Source: an uncultured Bermanella sp. (GTDB lineage: Bacteria; Pseudomonadota; Gammaproteobacteria; Pseudomonadales; Oceanobacteraceae). Taken from it: a stretch of DNA of 64,000 bases. The DNA is taken from NCBI GenBank assembly GCA_913058575.1, contig CAJXRF010000020.1, positions 1 to 64,000 on the forward strand. Reading direction: 5' to 3'. The notes beneath the pieces are model-generated. The model saw only the letters and a program-made list of their open reading frames with translations, was not told the DNA's origin and did no database searches. Positions 16,932 through 26,500 of the stretch are shown one piece after another (the stretch's first letter is position 1; every line of letters begins with the position of its first letter). The translations under genes were made by a program, and so were the position numbers.

Positions 16932-19900
16932 ATGAATCTTGCTCAATATTCCATTCAGCACAAAGTAGTGAGCTGGATGTTCGCCTTAATCTTATTGATT
17001 GGGGGAGCCATTTCTTATAACGATTTAGGCCGTTTGGAAGACCCTGCGTTCACCTTAAAAACCGCCATGATCATTACCGCTTACCCAGGGGCTTCTCCTG
17101 AGCAAGTGGAGGAGGAGGTCAGTTACCCCATTGAAAATGCCTTACAACAATTGCCCTATGTTGATTATGTGAAATCTATATCTTCAGCTGGCTTGTCACA
17201 AGTGACGGTGGAAATGAAAAACCACTACCGCAAGAAAGATTTAAAACAAATTTGGGATGAATTAAGAAGCAAGATAGGTGACTTGTCGCCAAGATTCCCG
17301 CCGGGTGTGCAGCCATCGCAAATATTGGACGATTTTGGCGACGTATTTGGCATCTTATTGGCGGTAACTGGAGACGGTTACTCTTATGAAGAACTGAAAG
17401 ATTATGTGGATGTACTGCGTCGTGAATTGGTGCTGGTAAAAGGGGTGGGCAAAGTCTCTATTGCAGGTAAGCAACAAGAGCAAGTGGTGGTGGAGATTTC
17501 ACGCAATAAATTATCAGCCCTAGGAATTTCACCTGCTCGAATTTATCAGCTATTGCAAACTCAAAATCAGGTATCTAATTCGGGTAGCATTAAAATAGGC
17601 AGTGAATATATACGCCTGCACCCTAGCGGCGAGTTTCAAAATGTCAGTGAACTGAATAATTTAATTATTTCTAATCCGGGTTCGTCTAATTTAATTTATC
17701 TAGGTGATGTGGCAAAGGTACGTCGCGATTATGCAGATGTTCCACAAAATATTACCCATTATAATCAGCAGCAAGCTTTGTTGATTGGCATTTCTTTTTC
17801 AGATGGTGTGAATGTCGTGAAAATTGGCGCTGCTATTGATGAGCGTATGAGCGAGTTAGAATACGTACGCCCCATTGGTATGGAAGTAAACAGTGTTTAT
17901 AACCAACCTAGCGAAGTGGCTCAATCTATGAGTGACTTTATGTTAAGTTTGGTGGAAGCCGTGACCATTGTTATTTTGGTGCTGTTGGTTTTCATGGGAT
18001 TGAGAAGCGGTTTACTGATTGGTTTGATTTTATTATTAACGGTGCTAGGAACGTTCATTTTCATGAAGCTGTCTGGCATTGATTTACAGCGAGTGTCATT
18101 GGGTGCCTTAATTATTGCACTGGGTATGTTAGTGGATAATGCCATCGTGGTCACAGAAGGAATTTTAATTGGTTTAAAACAAGGCAAGACAAAGCTGCAA
18201 GCCTCAGTTGAAATTGTTAAGCAAACTCAAATGCCGTTACTGGGCGCTACGGTAATTGCCATTGCTGCATTTGCCCCCATTGGTCTGTCTTCTCATGCAA
18301 CCGGTGAATTCGCCGGCAGCATGTTTTGGGTGTTGTTAATATCACTGTTATTAAGTTGGCTGACAGCCATTACTCTAACGCCATTTTTTGCAGACTTAAT
18401 GTTTAAAGAAACCGCAGGGCAAGGCGCATTAAATAAAGCCGGAAATCAAGAAGAGCAAGCGCTTTATCAAGGGGCGTTATTTAATGCTTATAAATCTTTG
18501 TTAACCCTGTGTATGACCCACCGCATTAAAACCATGTTACTGATGGTGGTGTTATTAGGGTTGGCGGTATTAGGCATGGGGCAAGTGAAGCAGTCATTTT
18601 TTCCCGCTTCAAATACCCCCATGTTTTATTTAGATTACTGGCGTGTGCAAGGATCGGACATTCGCGAAACTCAAAAAGACATTGAATCGATACAAGCGTA
18701 TTTAAAAAACAATGCAAAAGTGAAGCAAGTGACGTCTACCACGGGGCGAGGTGCTCCAAGGTTTATGCTGACTTACACTCCCGAAAAATCATATTCAGCG
18801 TATGGCCAATTAGTGATTCGAGTGGAAAACCGAGAAGCCATTAACCCTGTGATTAAAGATTTACAAGATTACATGCAGGGCAACTATCCTCAGGCTGAAT
18901 TTAAAATTAAACGCATGGAAATTGGCCCGTCTACCGATGCCAAAATTGAAGCGCGTTTCAGCGGCTCGAATCCTGATGTATTGCGAAAATTGGCCTATGA
19001 AGCGCAATTAGTGTTGCAGCAAGATCCAGGGGCTCACAATATTCGCCACGATTGGCGTCAGCGCACAAAAGTAATTCGTCCACAATTTAACGAAGCCATG
19101 GGGCGGCGTGTGGGTATTAGTAAGCAAGACTTAGATCAACTTTTGTTATCGAGCTTTTCAGGAAAGCAGGTGGGCTTGTATCGTGATGGCACACAATTAT
19201 TGCCCATAGTGGCGCGCCCGCCTGAGAACGAACGTTTAAATGTTGATAGCTTAACAGACTTACAAATTTACAGTCAGGTGACCAACAATTATGTGCCCTT
19301 AACACAAGTGGTAAGTGGTTTTGATACCGATTGGGAAGACAGTTTGATTATGCGTCGTGATCGTAAGCGCACCATCACCGTGAAAGCCGATCACGATATA
19401 TTAGGAGAGGAGACACCGGCCAGTGTCTTTAACCGAGTACGGCCAAAAATTGAGGCCATTGAATTACCAGCCGGATACACAATGGAGTGGGGCGGTGAAT
19501 TTGAAACTTCCTCTGATGCGCAAGCCGCTTTATTTGGCGGTTTACCCATAGGCTACCTGGCCATGTTTGTCATTACGGTGTTGTTGTTTAACTCCTTAAA
19601 AACACCATTAGTGATTTGGGCCACCGTGCCTTTGGCGGTCATTGGTGTGGCATTTGGTTTATTGCTGATGCAGGCCCCGTTTAGTTTTATGGCTTTATTG
19701 GGCATGTTAAGTTTAACGGGTATGCTCATTAAAAATGGCATTGTGCTGGCGGATCAAATTGGTTTAGAGCTAGAAAATGGTAAGGAGCCTTATCTGGCGG
19801 TATTTGATTCTGCGTTAAGTCGTATGCGACCGGTGGCCATGGCAGCCATTACTACTATTTTGGGAATGATCCCGTTGTTGTTTGATGCGTTCTTTATTTC

Positions 19901-20006
19901 CATGGCGGTGACCATTATGTTTGGTTTGGCATTTGCCACCGTTTTAACGTTAATTGTGGTGCCGGTGTTGTATACCATGGTGTATAAAATACCTCGTTCT
20001 TTCTAG
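16932..20006 (+). CDS. RND-family efflux pump, inner-membrane transporter
   Basis: This 1024-residue proton antiporter has the standard RND plan: first membrane helix at 12-28, a large periplasmic loop, a helix bundle around 330-480 with LIIALGMLVDNAIVVTEG carrying the family's proton-relay Asp, a second periplasmic loop, and a final bundle from about 870 with SLTGMLIKNGIVLADQIG. It belongs to the HAE1-like/AcrB superfamily branch found with single lipoyl adaptors. No outer-membrane channel gene is adjacent, so a TolC-like protein elsewhere is expected. The substrate is unknown. Confidence 0.9.
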   Translation: MNLAQYSIQHKVVSWMFALILLIGGAISYNDLGRLEDPAFTLKTAMIITAYPGASPEQVEEEVSYPIENALQQLPYVDYVKSISSAGLSQVTVEMKNHYRKKDLKQIWDELRSKIGDLSPRFPPGVQPSQILDDFGDVFGILLAVTGDGYSYEELKDYVDVLRRELVLVKGVGKVSIAGKQQEQVVVEISRNKLSALGISPARIYQLLQTQNQVSNSGSIKIGSEYIRLHPSGEFQNVSELNNLIISNPGSSNLIYLGDVAKVRRDYADVPQNITHYNQQQALLIGISFSDGVNVVKIGAAIDERMSELEYVRPIGMEVNSVYNQPSEVAQSMSDFMLSLVEAVTIVILVLLVFMGLRSGLLIGLILLLTVLGTFIFMKLSGIDLQRVSLGALIIALGMLVDNAIVVTEGILIGLKQGKTKLQASVEIVKQTQMPLLGATVIAIAAFAPIGLSSHATGEFAGSMFWVLLISLLLSWLTAITLTPFFADLMFKETAGQGALNKAGNQEEQALYQGALFNAYKSLLTLCMTHRIKTMLLMVVLLGLAVLGMGQVKQSFFPASNTPMFYLDYWRVQGSDIRETQKDIESIQAYLKNNAKVKQVTSTTGRGAPRFMLTYTPEKSYSAYGQLVIRVENREAINPVIKDLQDYMQGNYPQAEFKIKRMEIGPSTDAKIEARFSGSNPDVLRKLAYEAQLVLQQDPGAHNIRHDWRQRTKVIRPQFNEAMGRRVGISKQDLDQLLLSSFSGKQVGLYRDGTQLLPIVARPPENERLNVDSLTDLQIYSQVTNNYVPLTQVVSGFDTDWEDSLIMRRDRKRTITVKADHDILGEETPASVFNRVRPKIEAIELPAGYTMEWGGEFETSSDAQAALFGGLPIGYLAMFVITVLLFNSLKTPLVIWATVPLAVIGVAFGLLLMQAPFSFMALLGMLSLTGMLIKNGIVLADQIGLELENGKEPYLAVFDSALSRMRPVAMAAITTILGMIPLLFDAFFISMAVTIMFGLAFATVLTLIVVPVLYTMVYKIPRSF

Positions 20007-20021
20007 TTTTACGGCCAGGCA

Positions 20022-20062
20022 TAAAAATGGCGACACTTTAAAATGAAAGTGTCGCCATTTTT
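20022..20062 (+). terminator. Intrinsic terminator of the RND operon
   Basis: AAAATGGCGACACTTT and its perfect complement form a long stem with a short A-rich loop, ending in six Ts. The A-rich left arm means it can also act on the minus strand for the convergent oxidoreductase gene. Confidence 0.9.
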
Positions 20063-20095
20063 TATTCAGCCAAGTAATAACGGGTCTTTTGAAAA

Positions 20096-21049
20096 CTAGC
20101 CAATAAACCCGGGCTTTTCTAACGCTTGTCGATATTCACTTTTAAGTTCATCAACCAAATCTTTCATGAAAGGGATAGAGGAAATGCCTGCGGTACCGTG
20201 ACCTGCACTCCAAACATCTTTCCAACTTTTAGTGCTGCCTAAATCTAAATCTACTTCTTTTTTACCGGCTACTGCGTCCATGTCTATGCCTTCTTTTTCA
20301 ATAGAGGCTTTTAAATAGTTGCAATTTACGCCTGTAAAATAATCGGTATAAACAATGTCGCTTACATCACTTTCAACCAGCATGTCTTTATATAAAGGAT
20401 CTACGCTCGCTTCTTGGGTGGCAATGAAACGCGTGCCCATGTAAGCCATGTCGGCGCCCAATACTTCGGCAGCACGAATGGCATGGCCGTCGTTAATGGC
20501 ACCGGCTAAAGCGACAGGGCCATCCCAAAACTCACGAATTTCACGAATTAAAGCAAACGGATTAGTGGTGCCGCCATGGCCACCGGCACCCGCCGCCACA
20601 ATAATAATGCCGTCAACACCAGCGGCAATGGCTTTTTTAGCGTGCTTGGCATATATCACGTCGTGAAACACAATGCCCCCCCAGCTGTGTACATCTTTCA
20701 CTATGTCAGCGGGATTACCTTGGCTGGTAATCACAAACGGCACTTGGTGTTTGCGAATTAAATCTTGGTCGGCTTGTAGACGCGTGTTACTTGGGTGTAC
20801 CACTTGGTTTACACCAAAAGGGGCCACTGGTAAATCTGGATTTTGAACTGAAAATTCGTTCAGTTCAGTTTTAATTTGTAAAAGCCAATCATCTAACAAA
20901 GCTTGTGGGCGAGTGTTTAACGCAGGAAAAGTCCCTACCACGCCACTTTTACAGGCGCTGATAACAAGCTTAGGGTCAGACACCAAAAACATCGGTGCAC
21001 AAATTACCGGAAGGCTAAGATTGCCTTTGAAAATTTCGGGAAGGGCCAT
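20096..21049 (-). CDS. Nitronate monooxygenase / NAD(P)H-dependent flavin oxidoreductase family
   Basis: This 317-residue TIM-barrel flavoprotein has the NMO/2-nitropropane dioxygenase-like pattern: LPVICAPMFLVSDPKLVISA at the start, HDVIYAKHAKKAIAAGVDG, IIVAAGAGGHGG (FMN phosphate region), VALAGAINDGHAI and ADMAYMGTRFIATQEA. Members oxidise nitroalkanes or act on 2-enoyl substrates. It is co-oriented with the acyl-CoA dehydrogenase upstream, about 100 bases apart, which suggests a shared catabolic role. Confidence 0.85.
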   Translation of the reverse strand: MALPEIFKGNLSLPVICAPMFLVSDPKLVISACKSGVVGTFPALNTRPQALLDDWLLQIKTELNEFSVQNPDLPVAPFGVNQVVHPSNTRLQADQDLIRKHQVPFVITSQGNPADIVKDVHSWGGIVFHDVIYAKHAKKAIAAGVDGIIIVAAGAGGHGGTTNPFALIREIREFWDGPVALAGAINDGHAIRAAEVLGADMAYMGTRFIATQEASVDPLYKDMLVESDVSDIVYTDYFTGVNCNYLKASIEKEGIDMDAVAGKKEVDLDLGSTKSWKDVWSAGHGTAGISSIPFMKDLVDELKSEYRQALEKPGFIG

Positions 21050-21152
21050 GGGTCACCTGAAAATAGAACGTCAATAAAAATAAATATAAGTTTAAAAAGT
21101 GGGCGTATTTAATTTAGACATAAATACACCCGCACTTTACGCGCAATAGCGC

Positions 21153-22313
21153 TTATTTCTTTGGTGGTTTTGGCATGATGTCCATGTACTTGGCAATAAT
21201 GCTTAGCATGACTTCATCGGCGCCCCCTGCAATAGAAAGAATACGAGTATCACGATATGCACGGGAAATAGGGTTGTCCCAAGTGAAGCCCATGCCGCCC
21301 CAATATTGTAAGCAACCATCTGTAACCTCACGCCATAAACGACCTAACTTTAACTTAGCCATGGAAGCAAGCTTAGTGGCATCACGACCAGCAATGTGTT
21401 CATCACAAGCAGCCCAAGTTAATGCACGCAAAGCTTCTACTTCAGATTGCAATTCAGCCATTTTAAAATGAATGGTTTGGTTATTAAGCAAAGGCTGGCC
21501 AAACACTTTACGTTCACGAGTGTAGTCCACGGTTAAATCAATGCATCGCTCCATGCTTTTTAAACCACTGGCGGCAGCGAACATACGCTCTTCTTGGAAC
21601 TGCATCATTTGATACATAAAGCCTTTGTTTTCTTCGCCAATGCAGTTGCGTTTTGGAACGCGCACATCATCAAAAAAGATTTGGCCTGTATCGCTGGCCC
21701 GCATGCCTATTTTATCGATAGGGTCAGACACGGTAATGCCTTTAGAATTCATGGGCACCATGATTAACGACTTGTTGGCGTGCACTTGGCCTTCGCTGGT
21801 GTTGGCCAATAGGCAAACCCAATCGGCTTGCAAAGAGTTGGTGATCCACATTTTGCTACCGTTAATAATGTAGTCATCCCCATCACTTTTGGCGGTGGTT
21901 TTAAGGCCTGCCACATCACTGCCGGCACCTGGTTCACTCACCCCAATGCAACCTACCAATTCACCGGCAATAGAAGGGGCTAAAAATTCAGTCTTTAAAT
22001 AGTCGCTGCCAAAGCGGGCCATGGCAGGGGTACACATATCGGTTTGTACACCAATGGCCATAGGCACAGAGCCTCCAAAAGCACGGCCAATTTCTTCGGC
22101 AAAGGCCAGTTGGTAGCTGTAATCTAAACCCATGCCACCAAATTCAACGGGCTTAGAAATGCCCAATAAGCCAAGGTCACCCATTTTTTTAAATAAATCG
22201 TGTAATGGAGCCTGGCCCGCTTTTTCCCATTCATCTACAAATGGGTCCATTTCTTTATCAACAAAATCGCTGACGGTTTTTCGCAGGGCGTTGTGTTCTT
22301 CGGTGAAAATCAT
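21153..22313 (-). CDS. Acyl-CoA dehydrogenase
   Basis: This 386-residue FAD enzyme introduces the alpha-beta double bond into acyl-CoA. It has family motifs CIGVSEPGAGSDVAGLKTTA and WITNSLQADWVCLLA (FAD/substrate contacts), ERKVFGQPLLNNQTIHFKMA, and YWGGMGFTWDNPISRAYRD near the C-terminus. The expected catalytic Glu position is not certain from sequence alone. It is divergent from the GlxA-type regulator at 22485, which may control it, and is upstream of the nitronate monooxygenase-like gene. Confidence 0.9.
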   Translation of the reverse strand: MIFTEEHNALRKTVSDFVDKEMDPFVDEWEKAGQAPLHDLFKKMGDLGLLGISKPVEFGGMGLDYSYQLAFAEEIGRAFGGSVPMAIGVQTDMCTPAMARFGSDYLKTEFLAPSIAGELVGCIGVSEPGAGSDVAGLKTTAKSDGDDYIINGSKMWITNSLQADWVCLLANTSEGQVHANKSLIMVPMNSKGITVSDPIDKIGMRASDTGQIFFDDVRVPKRNCIGEENKGFMYQMMQFQEERMFAAASGLKSMERCIDLTVDYTRERKVFGQPLLNNQTIHFKMAELQSEVEALRALTWAACDEHIAGRDATKLASMAKLKLGRLWREVTDGCLQYWGGMGFTWDNPISRAYRDTRILSIAGGADEVMLSIIAKYMDIMPKPPKK

Positions 22314-22484
22314 CGACTGTTCCTTAATTATCTATGGGTCAATGGGTGTTGAAGTCATCATTGTCTTATTTAGATCATAATCACTTTTAGGGGGATTGAA
22401 GGGGACAGTCAGGTCTTAAAAGTGGCTATTCGGGCCAAAATGATAAATAATGACAAAATACAGCGTAGTTGGAGTGGATGCCCC

Positions 22485-23453
22485 ATGGCCCTTAAGCATG
22501 TAACTTTTTATGGATGCAGTCCCACCTTAAGCCTAGGGCTGGGCATGACACAGGATGTGTGGGCCTTTGCGTCTATGATGCAAAAAAAGTTTTTAGGTGA
22601 AGAGATGAAGGTGGAGCTTTATACCTTAGATGGGGCGCCTCTTAAATCTTTTAGTGGCATGCAAGTAGAGGCCGCAGGTGATATTCATGCTTTACCCAAA
22701 ACCGATCTGGTGGTGTTGCACGCATTGTGGGGAAATCCAGAAGAAGCCTTGAAGAGTCAGGCCCCTTTGTGGCCTCAATTAAGGAAGTGGCACGAAGAGG
22801 GGGTGCCGATATTGGCCTACACCACAGGCTCCTTTTTACTGGCTGAAGCTGGATTATTAGATGGTCGTATGTGCACCACTCATTGGCACCAGCATAAACG
22901 ATTTGAAGCCCGTTACCCTCGGGTGGACTTTCGTAAAGAACGTTACATCACCGCCACAGGTGAACTTTATTGTGCGGCAGGTATGAATGCCGGCATGGAA
23001 GTGATTGTGCATTTGTTAAGTCGTTTATCCTGCACCCAAGTGGCTAAAGCCATTGAGGAAATGTTCTTAATTGATTTTCGCCGCGAATACGCCTCGGAAT
23101 TTATCGCCGTCGGTGGGCAAACCTACCATCATGATGAAAGTATATTGCTGGTTCAACAATGGATGGAAATGCATTTTTCAACCGCCATTAGTCTTCAACA
23201 ATTGGCTGACCGAACCAATATGAGTTTGCGTACCTTTAAGCGACGCTTTAAAGAAGCCACAGGGGAAACCCCTATGCAGTTTTTACAAACCTTAAGGCTT
23301 GAGCAAGGTAAAGACATGCTGCAGCATACACAAAAAAATGTATCGCAAGTGGCATGGGCAGTGGGTTATGAAGATGCTGGACATTTTAATCGACTCTTTA
23401 AACGTCATTTTGATACAACCCCAGCCAAGTGGCGAAAAAAGCAAATACGCTGA
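22485..23453 (+). CDS. GlxA-type AraC-family regulator (DJ-1/PfpI domain plus HTH)
   Basis: This protein has about 322 residues. The N-terminal DJ-1/PfpI-like domain (HVTFYGCSPTLSLGLGMT, then TTGSFLLAEAGLLDGRMCTT HW) is followed by an AraC HTH pair (ISLQQLADRTNMSLRTFKRR, VSQVAWAVGYEDAGHFNRLF). ATG 22485 is chosen because GGAG lies 11 bases upstream; the frame is also open from a GTG at 22422. It faces away from the acyl-CoA dehydrogenase gene, which makes those catabolic genes the likely target. Confidence 0.85.
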   Translation: MALKHVTFYGCSPTLSLGLGMTQDVWAFASMMQKKFLGEEMKVELYTLDGAPLKSFSGMQVEAAGDIHALPKTDLVVLHALWGNPEEALKSQAPLWPQLRKWHEEGVPILAYTTGSFLLAEAGLLDGRMCTTHWHQHKRFEARYPRVDFRKERYITATGELYCAAGMNAGMEVIVHLLSRLSCTQVAKAIEEMFLIDFRREYASEFIAVGGQTYHHDESILLVQQWMEMHFSTAISLQQLADRTNMSLRTFKRRFKEATGETPMQFLQTLRLEQGKDMLQHTQKNVSQVAWAVGYEDAGHFNRLFKRHFDTTPAKWRKKQIR

Positions 23454-23506
23454 TGCTTTGTTCGTCTCTTGTTAGGGCCCTTTTGGGGGAGGCCTTTGTG
23501 TAAAAA

Positions 23507-26500
23507 CTAAATGATCGTATTACTGTCCCCAAGTTTTTTATTTATCTTTTGACTTAACCAACCGCCTTTTTGATCTTTATTGATTTTTTGCAATTCAACC
23601 CCAGCTCGCTCTAGACTAATGCGTCGATCAGCTAAATCTTGGTAGATTTTCTCGGCTTTTCTTCTGCGTTTAACAGACTGTCCAGCGTCTAGAAAAGCCT
23701 CTAGGCCATCAATAAATTTATTTATGATATGGCGCTTATTTTGTAAGCCAAGATTATTTTTGATGGTGCTAAGTTGCTGCTTAATATGACTTTCAATATT
23801 ATTGAGTTCCGCTTGAAATAATTCTGTTTGGGCGAGTTTTTTGTCTCGTACTTGACGACAGGTTTCTTTCACCCATTCTTCATCAAGCAAACCAAAATCG
23901 CTAATGTTTGCCAATGCTTTGGCAGCGTTTTTTGCCAAACTGGTTTGATTGCCATTAAGTTGCTCACATAATTTGTAATTGTTATCCCAGCTTTGCCAAC
24001 GGTAAATAAAATCCAAGCCTGTGCCTTTAATATTTTGTAACCCCATCATTTTATTATGAAGGCCCGGGGGGGTGTTTTGTATCATGTGTTGTATGAGCTC
24101 ATTGCCACTGACATGTTGATCCTCAATGATAATGAAACGTTTTCGAAACCACTCCCATAGATGATGACTCAGCTTAGAGCCCTCTATTTTTACCTTCTCA
24201 TTGTTTATGTCTTCGTGCCACTGCTGAAATAGAAGCATATCCTTTTGTGCAGTGTTGCAGTAATCAATGATCATTGTAAGATCTTCTTTTTCAATATCGT
24301 CTAGAGCCTCAGTTAATTTTTCTGGACTATTCCAATGACTGGCCAGTTCTGTGGCGTCATTAACGGCTAACCCTTGCAACATAGAGTTGAGTCGTACTTG
24401 AATGTCAGAGTCTTTTTTTGGAATACGTAAATAGTTACAAATCTCTAGCCATTTTTCTGAAAGTTGATTTCGTTGTGTAGTATCTTTAGGGTCAAGGCAA
24501 AGTTGATCAATACGCAATTGCCATTGGGCTTCGATGTATTTGAGTAGCCCATCTACATTACTGCCAATTAAAAAGTGTTGGTCGGCGCTTAAATCATTAG
24601 CCAGAATTTTAGCAAATACTTGCGAGCGAGCAATGCGATCAGCACGGTTGTTAACCACTGTGGTCAGCCAAATTTGTGGGTCGTTACGTGGGCTTATTTC
24701 ATTTAAACCCAAGCGATGCCAGTTATTTAATGCGGCAAGGCGCTCGTTGGCTGAGAAACCGTTAATTAGGTTAAATGTGCGTCTTTGCAAATGACAATCT
24801 GGGTACACCTTGAGAACGCCTAAATCGGGTACCACATTATCAGCCATGGATTTAATGGCCACATCTTCCGGAAAACCCAGTACCTGGGCCATTTTTAATA
24901 CCAACGCAATGTTGGTCGGATGCTCCTCGTAGGGGAAGCGTTTAAGAATATCAGGGGCCAGAAAATGCCCTTGATGCCAACTGATCTTATGGTATTCACT
25001 GTTGTTCTCATGTGCGGCGCTTTCCAACAAAGGACTCATGCTGTCTTCACTGGTAATCAGGGTGGAATTTTTAGGCACAAAGCGCGTCATCACTTTAGGG
25101 ATGTCAATGCCGGATGGGCCCTGAATGTCTTCATGGTCTGGATAGCAATTGGTGATGGTGGCTAGGTCATCGCGCATCCACTGCTGCTGTAAAATATTAA
25201 TATACCTAGGGGTGAGCCCCATGCATTCCCACAACAATACATTCACTTTAAGCTTTGCCGCCAGACGTGTGAGATGTAATTGTTCCCAAATAGTGGCTTT
25301 ATCGTAGGGGCGAAATAAAAACAGTTCTTTAAGAGGGCGGTGCAAGGGGGCATATAAGAACTGTGCTTCACAGCCAGTTGATTTTGATACCAAAGAAATT
25401 CCATAGGCGTTAAATAAGGCGGCTTTTAAACGCTCGGTACCAGACTTGCCACGAGTGCCCCAACCACCGATTACAAAGGGAATGATTTTTCTGGCTTTTC
25501 TAAATTGCTGATTAATAAAATAATGCTGGCCAAAAAAAACAGCACTAATGGCCACTAAAAAAATACTCAATTGCTCCAAGGTGTTTTGATAAACGGAATA
25601 AAAATAATTTTGCAGTTCTGTGAAAAATTCAGAAAAAGAATAGAAAGGTAGAAAAGAGGGGAAAAATCGCATTACCCTTTCATCCACCGATTGGGAAATA
25701 TTTTTCTCTTCATAAGCTTGCAATGAAAATACAAAGCCTAGTTGACTAAATGTCATTAAATATTGATGGGCAGGCGTATTACTTTTCTCATGCCAGTTAC
25801 GCATGTCTGATAATTTTTTAAATCGAAAGGTAATGTAAAGTTTGGCCCATAGTCGTTTAAAAGGATTCTTGGGAGGGTGGATGCAGGTGATGCCTTCACT
25901 GGTATACAGTTTAATGGGTTGAGTGGGCCACCCCTGATCTAGGCTTGATAATATTTGGTCTACCAAGGGCAGGTAGGGTCGCCAGCCATGTTCTTTTTCA
26001 TTTAAAACAGGCTCTCCTGGAACTTGTGTTTCACTGGATTCGGCCAGATGCTGAGCGGGTACTTGCAGCTTCCCCATAAAAACACGGCCTTTAGTGTGAT
26101 TATAATTTTGTCGTTTGTCGGTAGAGGGGTGGCGCCACTCGTGAAAGAAACGCCAGAAACGAAAATTTAAACGGTAGCCGCCGCGAACTTTGAGCTTTCG
26201 CTTTTTAGGTGTGATGTCGAATCCCACTCCTTGTTGACTTAATGCCGCAAGTCTTCTGCCTAATTCCTGCTCGGAGATATTGGGTTTGGGTATTTTAATT
26301 TCTTGCTCTAATGATAAATGATTAAGCGCCGTTAAGGTGGGTTCATTAAGGGGAAGCTGGTTGCAATGCCATAATTTCTCGCGGGCTAACGCTGCCCAAC
26401 GGCGTACCCGAGTTTCTATGTGTTCTGTATGAAGCTTGCTTAACGCTTGCTGGCAATCGCTATAAAATTGTGTTTTTTCAACGATTTGTGAAGAATCAAA